Origin: Actinomycetes bacterium
GTDB taxonomy: Bacteria; Actinomycetota; Acidimicrobiia; Acidimicrobiales; Aldehydirespiratoraceae
NCBI GenBank assembly: GCA_024276355.1
Contig: JAJRXJ010000079.1
Coordinates: 1 to 32,711, forward strand
Length of the DNA stretch: 32,711 nt
Direction: 5' to 3'
The first letter of the stretch is position 1, and every line of letters starts with the position of its first letter. The position numbers and the translations under genes are program-made. The notes beneath the pieces were generated by a model. The model had not been told where the DNA came from. It ran no database searches and saw nothing but the letters and a program-made list of their open reading frames with translations. Below are positions 24,456 to 31,857 of the stretch, piece after piece.

Positions 24456-24963
24456 GATCGACTGTGCTTCCCTGCTCGAGATGATTCGGTATCAGACACA
24501 CGATCTGATAGGTACCGGGCTCGAGGTCGACACTGAGCGACGCGTCGTATCCGGGCGCCAGCGAGTCGATTCGACCAAGCTCCATCGACGGATCGAACTC
24601 GGTGGCACTCGAGATGCGAGTCCCCTGCTTCAGGACCACGAAATTGTGTCCCACCAGCCCCTTGTTGGTGAGGGTGAAATTGATTTGGCCGGCCAGACCC
24701 AGCAGCGGGTCGGGTGAGTATTCGAAATCACCCGACACGACCTTGATGTCGTGGGAGGCAGTGGGGGGAGGAACCGGGTCACTTCCAAGGGCCACAACCA
24801 GGACCACCACCAAGATTGCCACCACCACGACACCCAAACCGGTGGCCCTCAGTATGGTCCGCTGTCGCTTCTTGCGGGCACGAATCGACGCTGCGCTACC
24901 AGACCTTCGGCGCGCCGCGAGCTGCTGCTTTCGGCGATCGTTTCTGCTTTGGGCGGCGTTCAT
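24442..24963 (-). CDS. Membrane-anchored cupredoxin-like protein
   Basis: 173 residues from ATG 24963. A very basic N-terminal cytoplasmic segment (about 1-36, many Arg/Lys) is followed by one membrane helix (about 38-60) and an external domain of about 110 residues with a plastocyanin/cupredoxin pattern: DFEYSPDP, INFTLTNKGLVGHNFVVL with H106, and the C-terminal loop YQIVCLIPNHLEQGS with C156 and H161. These give the His-Cys-His set of a type 1 copper site; the position where an axial Met usually stands (after HLEQG) is Ser. It may carry electrons or bind copper at the outer face of the membrane. A GGGAG precedes the ATG by about 9-10 bases. Divergent from the cation transporter-like gene. 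Confidence 0.8.
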   Translation of the reverse strand: MNAAQSRNDRRKQQLAARRRSGSAASIRARKKRQRTILRATGLGVVVVAILVVVLVVALGSDPVPPPTASHDIKVVSGDFEYSPDPLLGLAGQINFTLTNKGLVGHNFVVLKQGTRISSATEFDPSMELGRIDSLAPGYDASLSVDLEPGTYQIVCLIPNHLEQGSTVDLIVS

Positions 24964-25054
24964 CGAGGTCTTCTCCCGGTAGGCGGCTGACGGTAACCCA
25001 ATCACACCTCACTGGTCTTGTCGGGGCACCCATGGCACTCAAACCCGCTGTCGC

Positions 25055-25060
25055 TAGGGT
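25055..25060 (+). promoter_or_regulatory. -10 box TAGGGT before a TTG start
   Basis: TAGGGT, seven bases, TTG at 25068. It favours TTG 25068 over the ATG at 25032 in the same frame; the ATG would lie upstream of the predicted transcription start. Confidence 0.45.
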
Positions 25061-25067
25061 CGCCGAC

Positions 25068-25706
25068 TTGACCGAGCGACGATCCAACGAACGGGATGAA
25101 TCGAGCGAACAGCATCTACGCGCGCTCCGACTTCAGCGCGTCACCATCGCGTGGAACTCAGGCGAGGTGTTCATCACCATCGCACTCGGAGTCGCCGCCG
25201 GCTCACTGGCCCTCGTCGCCTTCGGGCTCGACTCGCTGATCGAGGTGTTCACCTCCCTGGTGGTCCTCTGGCACATGTCGGATTCGGATCCATCCGACAA
25301 CCCCATGCGAAACCGTCGTGCCAACCGACTCGTGGCGGCGGCCTTCGCCGCGCTGTCGCTTTACCTGCTGATTTCGTCGACTCGCTCCCTGCTCGGCCAC
25401 CGAGTCCCCGAGAACTCACTCTGGGGGGTCGCTTACCTCGCAGCGACCGCGGTGGTCATGTTGTGGCTGGCCCATATGAAGCGGCGCTCGGGTCGTCAGA
25501 TCCACAACGAGATCTTTCTCGCGGAAGCCCGCATGACTCAGCTCGACGCCTACCTCGCCCTGTCGATCATGACGGCCCTCACCGCCAATTTGTGGTTTGG
25601 CTGGTGGTGGGCGGACGCTGTTTCGGCGGCCGGAATAGGCCTGCTGGCCGCCGCCGAGTCACGGGAGCGCTACGAGGCCTCCAAAGCAGGCGGCCACGCC
25701 CTCTAG
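25068..25706 (+). CDS. Cation-diffusion-facilitator-like membrane protein, transmembrane domain only
   Basis: 212 residues from TTG 25068 (224 from ATG 25032). About five to six hydrophobic helices resembling the membrane domain of CDF/ZnT metal exporters: WNSGEVFITIALGVAAGSLALVAFGLDSLIEVFTSLVVLW, then a later pair containing RMTQLDAYLALSIMTALTAN and WWWADAVSAAGIGLLAAAES. The acidic residues at the metal-site positions (D/E in FGLDSLIEV and D in WWWADAV) are kept. The cytoplasmic metal-binding C-terminal domain of classical CDFs is missing, as in the short TMEM163-like branch. Transported ion unknown. It is followed after 31 bases by selD. Confidence 0.75.
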   Translation: MTERRSNERDESSEQHLRALRLQRVTIAWNSGEVFITIALGVAAGSLALVAFGLDSLIEVFTSLVVLWHMSDSDPSDNPMRNRRANRLVAAAFAALSLYLLISSTRSLLGHRVPENSLWGVAYLAATAVVMLWLAHMKRRSGRQIHNEIFLAEARMTQLDAYLALSIMTALTANLWFGWWWADAVSAAGIGLLAAAESRERYEASKAGGHAL

Positions 25707-25721
25707 CGGTCGTCCTGATGC

Positions 25722-25727
25722 TAGGTT
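25722..25727 (+). promoter_or_regulatory. Possible -10 box TAGGTT of selD
   Basis: TAGGTT followed by ten bases and ATG 25738; the predicted leader would be only a few bases long. It supports the ATG that lies upstream of the in-frame TGA. Confidence 0.45.
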
Positions 25728-25737
25728 TCCGCGCGGT

Positions 25738-26769
25738 ATGACAGCACCACGACTCACGCAATACAGCCACGGCGCCGGTTGAGCATGCAAGCTCGCCCCC
25801 GGCGAGCTGGCTCACGTCGTGAGCCGCCTGACTCCATCGTCATCAGACCGTCTCCTCGTCGGCCCCGACACCGGTGACGACGCTGCGGTTTGGCGCGTCG
25901 ATGAACACCGAGCACTCGTGTTCACCGCCGACTTCATCACCCCGGTGGTCGACGACGCGTTCACCTGGGGCCGAATCGCCGCCACCAACTCGGTGTCCGA
26001 CATCTATGCCATGGGTGGGCGACCTCTCATGGCTCTCAACCTGGTCGGCTGGAACACCGATGAACTCCCGACCGACCTGTTGGGCGACGTCCTGGCCGGA
26101 GGGCAGCAGGCCGCCCTTGATGCCGGAATGGTGATCGCCGGCGGTCACACCATCGACGACCCCGAACCCAAGTACGGACTCGCGGTGATCGGCGAGGTCG
26201 ACCCCGACCTCATGCTCACCAATGCTGGACTCCGGCCGGATCAGAGCATCATTCTCACCAAACCGCTCGGCCTGGGCATAGCCACCACCGCCATCAAGCG
26301 GGGCGTGGCTCCCGAGGCTCTGGAGTCCGAGGCAATAGCCATCATGACCCGGCTGAACGTCGACGCCGCGCGAATCGCCGTCGAGGTTGGTTCCACCGGC
26401 GCCACCGACGTGACCGGCTTCGGTCTGCTGGGCCACCTCGGCAGGATGGCGATTGAATCCGGGGTCGCGATTCGACTCAACACGAAAGATGTTCCGATCC
26501 TGCCCGGCGCCCGTGAGTTGGCCGCCGACGGAGTGATCCCCGGGGGCAGCCGCCGCAACCTCCAACATGTGGAGGGACATCTTGTTGTCGACGGCCCCGA
26601 CGAGCTCACTGTCCTGCTGCTGGCCGACGCCCAGACCTCCGGAGGTCTGGTGTTCGGTACACCTCGCGAAAACGCTCCGGCCGCGCTCGAGGCACTCCGA
26701 CGCTCAGGTCATCGTGCCGCGCTGATCGGAGAATCCATGGAGGGCGAAGGGGTCATCACGCTCACCTGA
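25738..26769 (+). CDS. selD: Selenophosphate synthetase, itself a selenoprotein (in-frame TGA = Sec15)
   Basis: Makes selenophosphate, the selenium donor for selenocysteine tRNA, from selenide and ATP. From ATG 25738 the frame gives MTAPRLTQYSHGAG, then TGA at 25780-25782, then ACKLAPGELAHVVSRL and straight on through a full SelD. The TGA falls exactly where SelD proteins have the catalytic Cys or Sec (E. coli C17 in SHGAGCGCK), and the following Cys and the essential Lys (K18) are kept, so the TGA encodes selenocysteine. The rest shows GDDAAVWRV, FTADFITPVVDD, RIAATNSVSDIYAMGG, LADAQTSGGLV, all SelD motifs. Total 343 residues. A conventional caller would start at GTG 25819 and lose the catalytic segment. 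A hairpin at 25780-25814 is the likely insertion element. SelA, SelB and tRNA-Sec are not in the window but are implied. Confidence 0.95.
25780..25814 (+). promoter_or_regulatory. Putative bacterial SECIS hairpin in selD
   Basis: Lower stem UGAGC (25780-25784) pairs with GCUCA (25810-25814) and includes the Sec codon itself; upper stem AGCUCGCC (25790-25797) pairs perfectly with GGCGAGCU (25801-25808) around a CCC loop. An internal loop of five bases on one side and one on the other separates them. Bacterial SECIS elements likewise begin at the UGA and place the apical loop about 15-20 bases after it. Confidence 0.7.
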
Positions 26770-26823
26770 AAGCCCGCCCCGAATTGTGGTACCGGGTGTC
26801 ACCGAATCCCCCCTCAGCAGGCA

Positions 26824-26829
26824 TATGGT
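26824..26829 (+). promoter_or_regulatory. -10 box TATGGT of the SLH-protein operon
   Basis: TATGGT, seven bases, ATG at 26837. It argues for the start at 26837 rather than the in-frame ATG at 26825. Confidence 0.5.
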
Positions 26830-26836
26830 GCCACCG

Positions 26837-28462
26837 ATGGCTGCTCCACACATCCCCCGGTCCGCCTTCAGACGGACACTGGCCATGGCGGCGATCGCAG
26901 CCGTGCTGATGTCGCTAGTGTCGGTCCTGCCACCCCCGACCGCCGCCGCGGCCGCAGCACCCGGATGCCCTGCCGGCACCTCTCCGTTCGATGACGCCGC
27001 CGGGTCCTTTGCACAATCCGACATAGCCTGCATCTACCGTCTGGGGATCACCAAGGGCACGTCGCGCTCCACCTACTCTCCCCGCGACACGGTCACCCGC
27101 CGTCAGATGGCCGCCTTCCTTGCCAGGCTGTGGCGCGCTTCGGGCAACACCTGCCCCACAGAGGTGATCCCGTTCGTCGACGTACCCCCGAACTCGCCAG
27201 TGCGCGCCGATGTGGCGTGCATCTACGGACTCCATGTAACCAAGGGCACCTCCCCGTCCACATACGACCCGAATGGGCCGGTCACCCGCGAGCAGATGGG
27301 TGCCTTCCTGGCCAGACTCTGGGAGGCCACCGGCATTCCCTGTCCGGTCGGCGGGTCACAGTTCACCGACGTTTCCCCGACCTCATTCGCAGCTCGCTCC
27401 ATCACGTGCCTTCGAAACCTGGGCATCGCCACCGGAACCGGACACGGCAGGTATTCGCCCCACCTCCCGGTCACGCGGGAACAAATGGCAGCGTTCCTGG
27501 CCAGATTCTGGCGTAAACGCGGTTTCGTCCCCGGCCCCACGGTCGTTCCGATCAGACCCCATCTCGCGCCTCCTGGCAATCTCCCCACCACGCCCGGAGC
27601 CAGCTTCTTCTTCGAGGGCGTATGGTCGCCCCGCGGCCCACTGATCGACGGGTATCACGGTGTTTACACAACTCTTGTGAGGCCATCGCCCACACAACCG
27701 GCAATCTACGTACTTGAGGCCTGGATCGACCCGATGCTCACCAACGTCGAACTCTTTCCGGGATCACAACGACCGGGTGGCCGGTGGGCACAACCGAATT
27801 TCGTTCCCCCCGAACGATGCCAGAATCTGATTTTCGCCGGGAACGGCGGGTTCAAGATGACTCAGAGCCGCGGCGGCTACTACTCCGAGGGCCGGGAGGC
27901 CGTGCCACTTCGCGATGGCGCCGCGTCATTTGTCATATTTGCCGACCACCGGGTCGATATCGTCCAGTGGGGGCGAGACATTGCCGGCGCCGATCTTCCA
28001 GCGATCGCATCCGTGCGTCAGAATCTCGAGCTGCTCGTCGACAACGGTGCAGTGGTGCACGACATCGACTCCCATGTCAGCTCCCGCGATGCCGGCAACT
28101 ACGCCCAACCCATTTGGTGGGGATGGCTGGTCGCCAATTCCACCTGGACCTGGCGCTCAGGGTGGGGGGTCACGAAGGACGGGGCCATCATCTACGTGGG
28201 AGGACCGGGGCTGAAGGTTCACGATCTCGCCAACCGTCTCGTCGATGCCGGAGCCGTGCGGGCCATGGAAGGCGACATCAACCCGTACTGGATCACCGGA
28301 AACTTCTACTCAACCGACACCGACGGCACATGCCGCGGCGAAAAGGGCCTGCCTCAACCACTCGATGCCGGAGGTTTCAGACGCCCGGGCAGCAGGTATC
28401 TCTCACCCGACAGCAGCGACTTCATCGCGGTGTTCGCCGATCATTCAAGATGGGTCCCGTGA
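26837..28462 (+). CDS. Secreted SLH-domain protein with phosphodiester glycosidase (NAGPA-like) domain
   Basis: 541 residues. N-terminal signal peptide with Arg-rich start and hydrophobic core (AMAAIAAVLMSLVSVL, then PPPTAAAAAAP). Three S-layer homology repeats follow at about 45-225, each with F-x-D-V or equivalent, I/V-ACIY-x-LGI-TKGT, a Y-x-P strand, and VTREQMAAFLARLW; these bind the cell-wall polymer. From about 245 comes a phosphodiester glycosidase domain (related to NAGPA, the mannose-6-phosphate uncovering enzyme): NLIFAGNGGFKMTQSRGGYYSEGREAVPL, VRQNLELLVDNGAVV, and AMEGDINPYWITGNFY near the end. It would act on phosphodiester-linked sugars at the cell surface; the substrate is not known. 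Its stop overlaps the racemase start (GTGA). The Cys residues at matching positions in the SLH repeats could form disulphides. Confidence 0.85.
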   Translation: MAAPHIPRSAFRRTLAMAAIAAVLMSLVSVLPPPTAAAAAAPGCPAGTSPFDDAAGSFAQSDIACIYRLGITKGTSRSTYSPRDTVTRRQMAAFLARLWRASGNTCPTEVIPFVDVPPNSPVRADVACIYGLHVTKGTSPSTYDPNGPVTREQMGAFLARLWEATGIPCPVGGSQFTDVSPTSFAARSITCLRNLGIATGTGHGRYSPHLPVTREQMAAFLARFWRKRGFVPGPTVVPIRPHLAPPGNLPTTPGASFFFEGVWSPRGPLIDGYHGVYTTLVRPSPTQPAIYVLEAWIDPMLTNVELFPGSQRPGGRWAQPNFVPPERCQNLIFAGNGGFKMTQSRGGYYSEGREAVPLRDGAASFVIFADHRVDIVQWGRDIAGADLPAIASVRQNLELLVDNGAVVHDIDSHVSSRDAGNYAQPIWWGWLVANSTWTWRSGWGVTKDGAIIYVGGPGLKVHDLANRLVDAGAVRAMEGDINPYWITGNFYSTDTDGTCRGEKGLPQPLDAGGFRRPGSRYLSPDSSDFIAVFADHSRWVP

Positions 28463-29178
28463 GAATGCTCGGGCTGCTGGGCGGCATGAGTTGGGAATCG
28501 TCGATCGAGTACGAACGGATCATCAACGAGCGGGTTCGGTGCCATCTCGGTGGCACCCACTCCGCGGACATGATCATCCGATCGTTCGATTTTTCCGACA
28601 TCGAGACCATTCAGGCGAACGGAGACTGGGAGACGGCATCCCGAGTGCTGTCAGCCGCCGCCGTCGATCTCCAGACCGCCGGTGCCGAAGCGATCGTGTT
28701 GTGCACCAACACCATGCATCGACTGGCCGACGACATCGAGGCCGCATTGCATGTGCCCCTCCTCCACATCGCCGAGCCGACCGCCCGTGCCATTCAGAGC
28801 GCGGGCATGGATCGCGTGCTGCTGCTCGGTACCCGCTACACGATGGAGCAGGATTTCATATCGTCCCGCCTGAAGGCCCGGGGCGTGTCCACAATGATTC
28901 CCGCGGAAGCCGATCGCGAGATGGTCCACCGGGTCATCTACGACGAGCTCGTGCGCGGCGTCATCAATGATGAGTCCCGTCGGCTGTTCACCGAAACGAT
29001 CCGTGAGGCCGTCAGGATGGGCGCGTCCGGAGTTGTGGCTGGTTGCACCGAAATCGAACTCTTGGTATCCGCGGATGATCTCGACGTGCCGCTCTTTCCA
29101 ACCGCCCACCTGCATGCCGAGTTCGCGGCAGACTGGGCCATGTCAGATCCACTCACCCCGGGACCGGAGTCACGATGA
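28459..29178 (+). CDS. Aspartate/glutamate racemase family protein
   Basis: 239 residues from GTG 28459, which overlaps the SLH-protein stop by four bases. Cofactor-independent two-cysteine racemase fold: N-terminal LGLLGGMSWESSIEYERIIN typical of the aspartate racemase (RacX/YgeA) branch, first catalytic Cys in IVLCTNTMHRL (C82) and second in GVVAGCTEIELL (C196). Both catalytic Cys are present, so racemisation of an acidic or other amino acid is likely, but the substrate cannot be told. ATG 28465 is an alternative start. The following lipoprotein gene overlaps its stop (ATGA), so three genes form an operon; D-amino acids for the cell wall would suit the surface theme (inference). Confidence 0.9.
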   Translation: MRMLGLLGGMSWESSIEYERIINERVRCHLGGTHSADMIIRSFDFSDIETIQANGDWETASRVLSAAAVDLQTAGAEAIVLCTNTMHRLADDIEAALHVPLLHIAEPTARAIQSAGMDRVLLLGTRYTMEQDFISSRLKARGVSTMIPAEADREMVHRVIYDELVRGVINDESRRLFTETIREAVRMGASGVVAGCTEIELLVSADDLDVPLFPTAHLHAEFAADWAMSDPLTPGPESR

Positions 29179-29681
29179 AGAAACTACTCGCCGCAATGTT
29201 GTTGGTCAGCCTGGTCGCCTCGGCGTGTTCCGGTGGGTCTTCCGGTGATGGCGAATCATCGGCCGCGGAGAGTCAACCGCCGACCAGCGCGGCCCCATCC
29301 ACCAGTGTCGGCACCGAACCCACCGGCACGACATTGAAGGTGACAGGCACGAATGCCTCTGGAGTCACCGAGGGAATCACCACCGGCGAAACCGTGCCCG
29401 ACGGATTCCCGATGCCCATGCCAAACGGAGCGAACGTCACCTTCGTGGTCGAAGGCCAGGGACTCAGCGAACCCAACTATGTGGTCCAATACAACGTCGA
29501 TTCGAGCCGACTCGACGAGATCACTGCCCTCTACACCGATTTCCTCGACCGGCAGGGCATGACCTTCTTCGGTGACAACACATCCTTTGGTGGAGAATCC
29601 TCCACCCACCTTGCGGGCATTTCGATCCTCGACACCGGGTCGTCACTCGACATCACTCTCAACTGGGCACCGAAGAACTGA
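29175..29681 (+). CDS. Predicted lipoprotein, unknown function
   Basis: 168 residues. MKKLLAAMLLVSLVASAC is a lipoprotein signal peptide with lipidated Cys at 18. A low-complexity Ser/Gly/Pro/Thr linker (about 19-60) follows, as in many actinobacterial lipoproteins, and then a small domain with VPDGFPMPMPNGANVTFVVEGQG and LDEITALYTDFLDRQGM. I do not recognise the family. ATG overlaps the racemase stop, making it the last gene of that operon. Confidence 0.8.
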   Translation: MKKLLAAMLLVSLVASACSGGSSGDGESSAAESQPPTSAAPSTSVGTEPTGTTLKVTGTNASGVTEGITTGETVPDGFPMPMPNGANVTFVVEGQGLSEPNYVVQYNVDSSRLDEITALYTDFLDRQGMTFFGDNTSFGGESSTHLAGISILDTGSSLDITLNWAPKN

Positions 29682-29723
29682 GGCGGAACCTGCGGGCATT
29701 TTTGGGTGCCATCGAGTCGCGGT

Positions 29724-29729
29724 TACTGT
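29724..29729 (+). promoter_or_regulatory. -10 box TACTGT deciding the start at 29736
   Basis: TACTGT, six bases, ATG at 29736. It rejects the ATG at 29706, which would begin before the predicted transcript. Confidence 0.55.
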
Positions 29730-29735
29730 CCCAGC

Positions 29736-30317
29736 ATGACTCAGCCGTCGGCCGACACGACCTTCACCCGCATGCAGGACGGCACTGCCGCCGACTACGC
29801 CATCATCGCCTCCAAGGGCGTCGACTGGAACAGAGGTTTGGCCGACCGGGTGATGGGCCATTTGGAACTGCTGGCCGCAGAAACCGGAGGGTTCGCCGTC
29901 GACCGGCTCACCCACTCCCTGCAGTCGGCCACCCGAGCCGAGCGTGACGAACGCGAGGAGGAATACGTCGTGGCCGCATTGCTCCACGACATCGGTGACA
30001 CGCTGGCATCGATGAACCACGCCCAGCTCGCGGCCACCATTCTCGAGCCCTTCGTGTCGGATCGAGTCCACTGGATTGTGAAGCACCACGGGATATTCCA
30101 GGGCTATTACTTCTTCCACCACTGGGGACTCGACAGATCGATGCGTGATCGGTTCAGCGAATCTCCCCACTACACCGACACGATCGAGTTCTGCGCCAAC
30201 TACGACCAGAACTGCTTTGATCCCGAATACGACACATTGCCGCTCGAACACTTTGCACCAATGGTCCGCCGGCTGTTCTCACGACCCCTGAGATCCATAT
30301 ACATGGCCGAAGCATGA
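29736..30317 (+). CDS. HD-domain protein, possibly a PhnZ/TmpB-type diiron oxygenase
   Basis: 193 residues. Metal-binding residues are laid out as HSLQSATRA (His), VVAALLHDIGD (HD pair), MNHAQLAATIL (His), VKHHGIFQGYYFFHHWG (His), and DTIEFCANYDQNCFDPEYD (Asp). The HSLQ-x-A segment followed by AALLHDxGD, plus the His-rich HHGIFQGYYF, is closer to the mixed-valent diiron HD oxygenases (PhnZ, TmpB, and more distantly myo-inositol oxygenase) than to nucleotide phosphohydrolases. So the protein could oxidise a C-P or C-N compound, or be a phosphohydrolase; no neighbouring phosphonate gene decides it. It is separated by 13 bases from the fucosidase gene and probably co-transcribed with it. Confidence 0.78.
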   Translation: MTQPSADTTFTRMQDGTAADYAIIASKGVDWNRGLADRVMGHLELLAAETGGFAVDRLTHSLQSATRAERDEREEEYVVAALLHDIGDTLASMNHAQLAATILEPFVSDRVHWIVKHHGIFQGYYFFHHWGLDRSMRDRFSESPHYTDTIEFCANYDQNCFDPEYDTLPLEHFAPMVRRLFSRPLRSIYMAEA

Positions 30318-30330
30318 TCGCCGGCCGACC

Positions 30331-31824
30331 ATGACCAACGACAAGACCCCCTACCAACCCACATGGGAATCAGTTGGCAGCCACCCGCTTCCCACTTGGT
30401 TCGACGAAGCGAAGCTTGGTGTGTTCTTCCACTGGGGTCTCTACTCGGTGCCGGCATGGGCCCCGGTTGTCCCCGATATACAGACGATGCTGCGCCACCA
30501 CTCTCCCGCGTATCTGCTGAAGAACAACCCCTACGCCGAGTGGTACCTCAACACCATGTCCATCAAGGGCAGCCCGACGGCCGACCATCATCGACTGACC
30601 TACGGGTCCGGCTTTGCCTACGATGATTTCCGTCAGGAATTCAACCAGCGAAGTACCGAGGCTGATCTCGACGCCCTCGCCGCGCTGTGCACATCTGCCG
30701 GGGCCAGGTATTCGGTGCTCACCACCAAGCACCACGACGGATTCTGTCTTTGGCCAGCGGCAGAACCGCATCCGGTGAAGGGCCGCTATCACTCCACCCG
30801 TGATCTTGTCGGCGACTTTTGCCAGTCGATGCGCAACGCCGGAGTCAAGCCGGGGCTCTACTACTCGGGCGGGTTCGACTGGCCGTTCAATGGCGCGGTG
30901 ATGAAGTCGGTTGCCTCGGTCTTGGAGGCTGCACCCCAAAGCGCCGAATACGTCGAGTACGCCAACGGTCACGTCACCGAACTCATCGACCGTTACCAGC
31001 CCGACATCCTCTGGAACGACATCTCGTACCCGCACGATGCCGACCTGGCCGCGATCTTCGCCCATTACTACAACACCGTTCCGGATGGGGTCGTCAACGA
31101 CCGGTGGTCGCAGGTTCCATCCAGGTTCGGGCCCCGTCTCACCTCGGCCATCGTCAAGACCGTCGGTTTCGCGGTCGAGCACCTTTGGCGGTTCATACCC
31201 GACAGCAAGAAGGTGCTCGTCTCGCCGAAGGGCCGGCACTACGACTTCACCACGCCCGAGTACTCGTCACCTGAAGTCGCCCTGCTTGACAAGTGGGAGT
31301 CGACCCGCGGGGTGGGCCACAGTTTCGGAGCCAACCACAACGAACCCGACTCCGACATCCTCTCAGGGGATGAAGCCATCGCCATGTTCATCGACATCGT
31401 CGCCAAGGGTGGGAATCTTCTGCTCGGTGTCGGCCCGGCTCCCGACGGGACCGTACCCGAGGCCCAGCAACGGCCCCTTCTCGCGCTCGGGGACTGGCTG
31501 ACGAGAAACGGAGACGCGATCTACGGCACCAAACCGGCCACCACCGCGGCCGCGACATTGGCCGACGGCACACCCGTGCGATTCACTGCCAAGGCGTCGA
31601 CCATCAACGCGATTCTCCTGAATGCTCCCACCTCCGGTTCGGTCGAGCTACCGCTGCCCACGGGCACCACCGCGCTCGCCGCCCGGCGTGTCGATGGCGA
31701 CCTTCCGCTCGATATGAGGGTCGGCCACGACAGCATCGCGGTGACGCTTCCGGAATCGACGGAGTTCCCCTGCTCCATTGCAGTAGACCTCGACAACACC
31801 GCCGAGGCCCGTCGCCAAGATTGA
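30331..31824 (+). CDS. Alpha-L-fucosidase, glycoside hydrolase family 29
   Basis: 497 residues without a signal peptide, so intracellular. GH29 features in order: WFDEAKLGVFFHWGLYSVPAW (about 23-43, fucose-binding His34 and Trp35), VLTTKHHDGFCLW (about 129-141, conserved His134-His135), GVKPGLYYSGGFDW, and the nucleophile Asp in PDILWNDISYP (D230). The C-terminal part after about 400 is a beta-sandwich as in this family. It removes terminal alpha-L-fucose from oligosaccharides that are presumably taken up first; in marine bacteria this often relates to fucose-rich algal or particulate polymers. No sulfatase or fucose catabolic gene is adjacent. It follows the HD-domain gene closely. Confidence 0.92.
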   Translation: MTNDKTPYQPTWESVGSHPLPTWFDEAKLGVFFHWGLYSVPAWAPVVPDIQTMLRHHSPAYLLKNNPYAEWYLNTMSIKGSPTADHHRLTYGSGFAYDDFRQEFNQRSTEADLDALAALCTSAGARYSVLTTKHHDGFCLWPAAEPHPVKGRYHSTRDLVGDFCQSMRNAGVKPGLYYSGGFDWPFNGAVMKSVASVLEAAPQSAEYVEYANGHVTELIDRYQPDILWNDISYPHDADLAAIFAHYYNTVPDGVVNDRWSQVPSRFGPRLTSAIVKTVGFAVEHLWRFIPDSKKVLVSPKGRHYDFTTPEYSSPEVALLDKWESTRGVGHSFGANHNEPDSDILSGDEAIAMFIDIVAKGGNLLLGVGPAPDGTVPEAQQRPLLALGDWLTRNGDAIYGTKPATTAAATLADGTPVRFTAKASTINAILLNAPTSGSVELPLPTGTTALAARRVDGDLPLDMRVGHDSIAVTLPESTEFPCSIAVDLDNTAEARRQD

Positions 31825-31844
31825 GGCAGCCGGTGCCCCGTGGG

Positions 31845-31850
31845 TAGTGT
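31845..31850 (+). promoter_or_regulatory. -10 box TAGTGT before the last gene
   Basis: TAGTGT, seven bases, ATG at 31858, the same leaderless arrangement as elsewhere. Confidence 0.55.
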
Positions 31851-31857
31851 CGGCCAT

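Noticed and set aside
25819-26769. selD starting at GTG 25819
   Set aside because: This would remove the catalytic Sec and Lys segment that reads perfectly in the same frame upstream.
29682-29710. Terminator with the T5 run after the lipoprotein gene
   Set aside because: The bases before the T run do not form a convincing stem.
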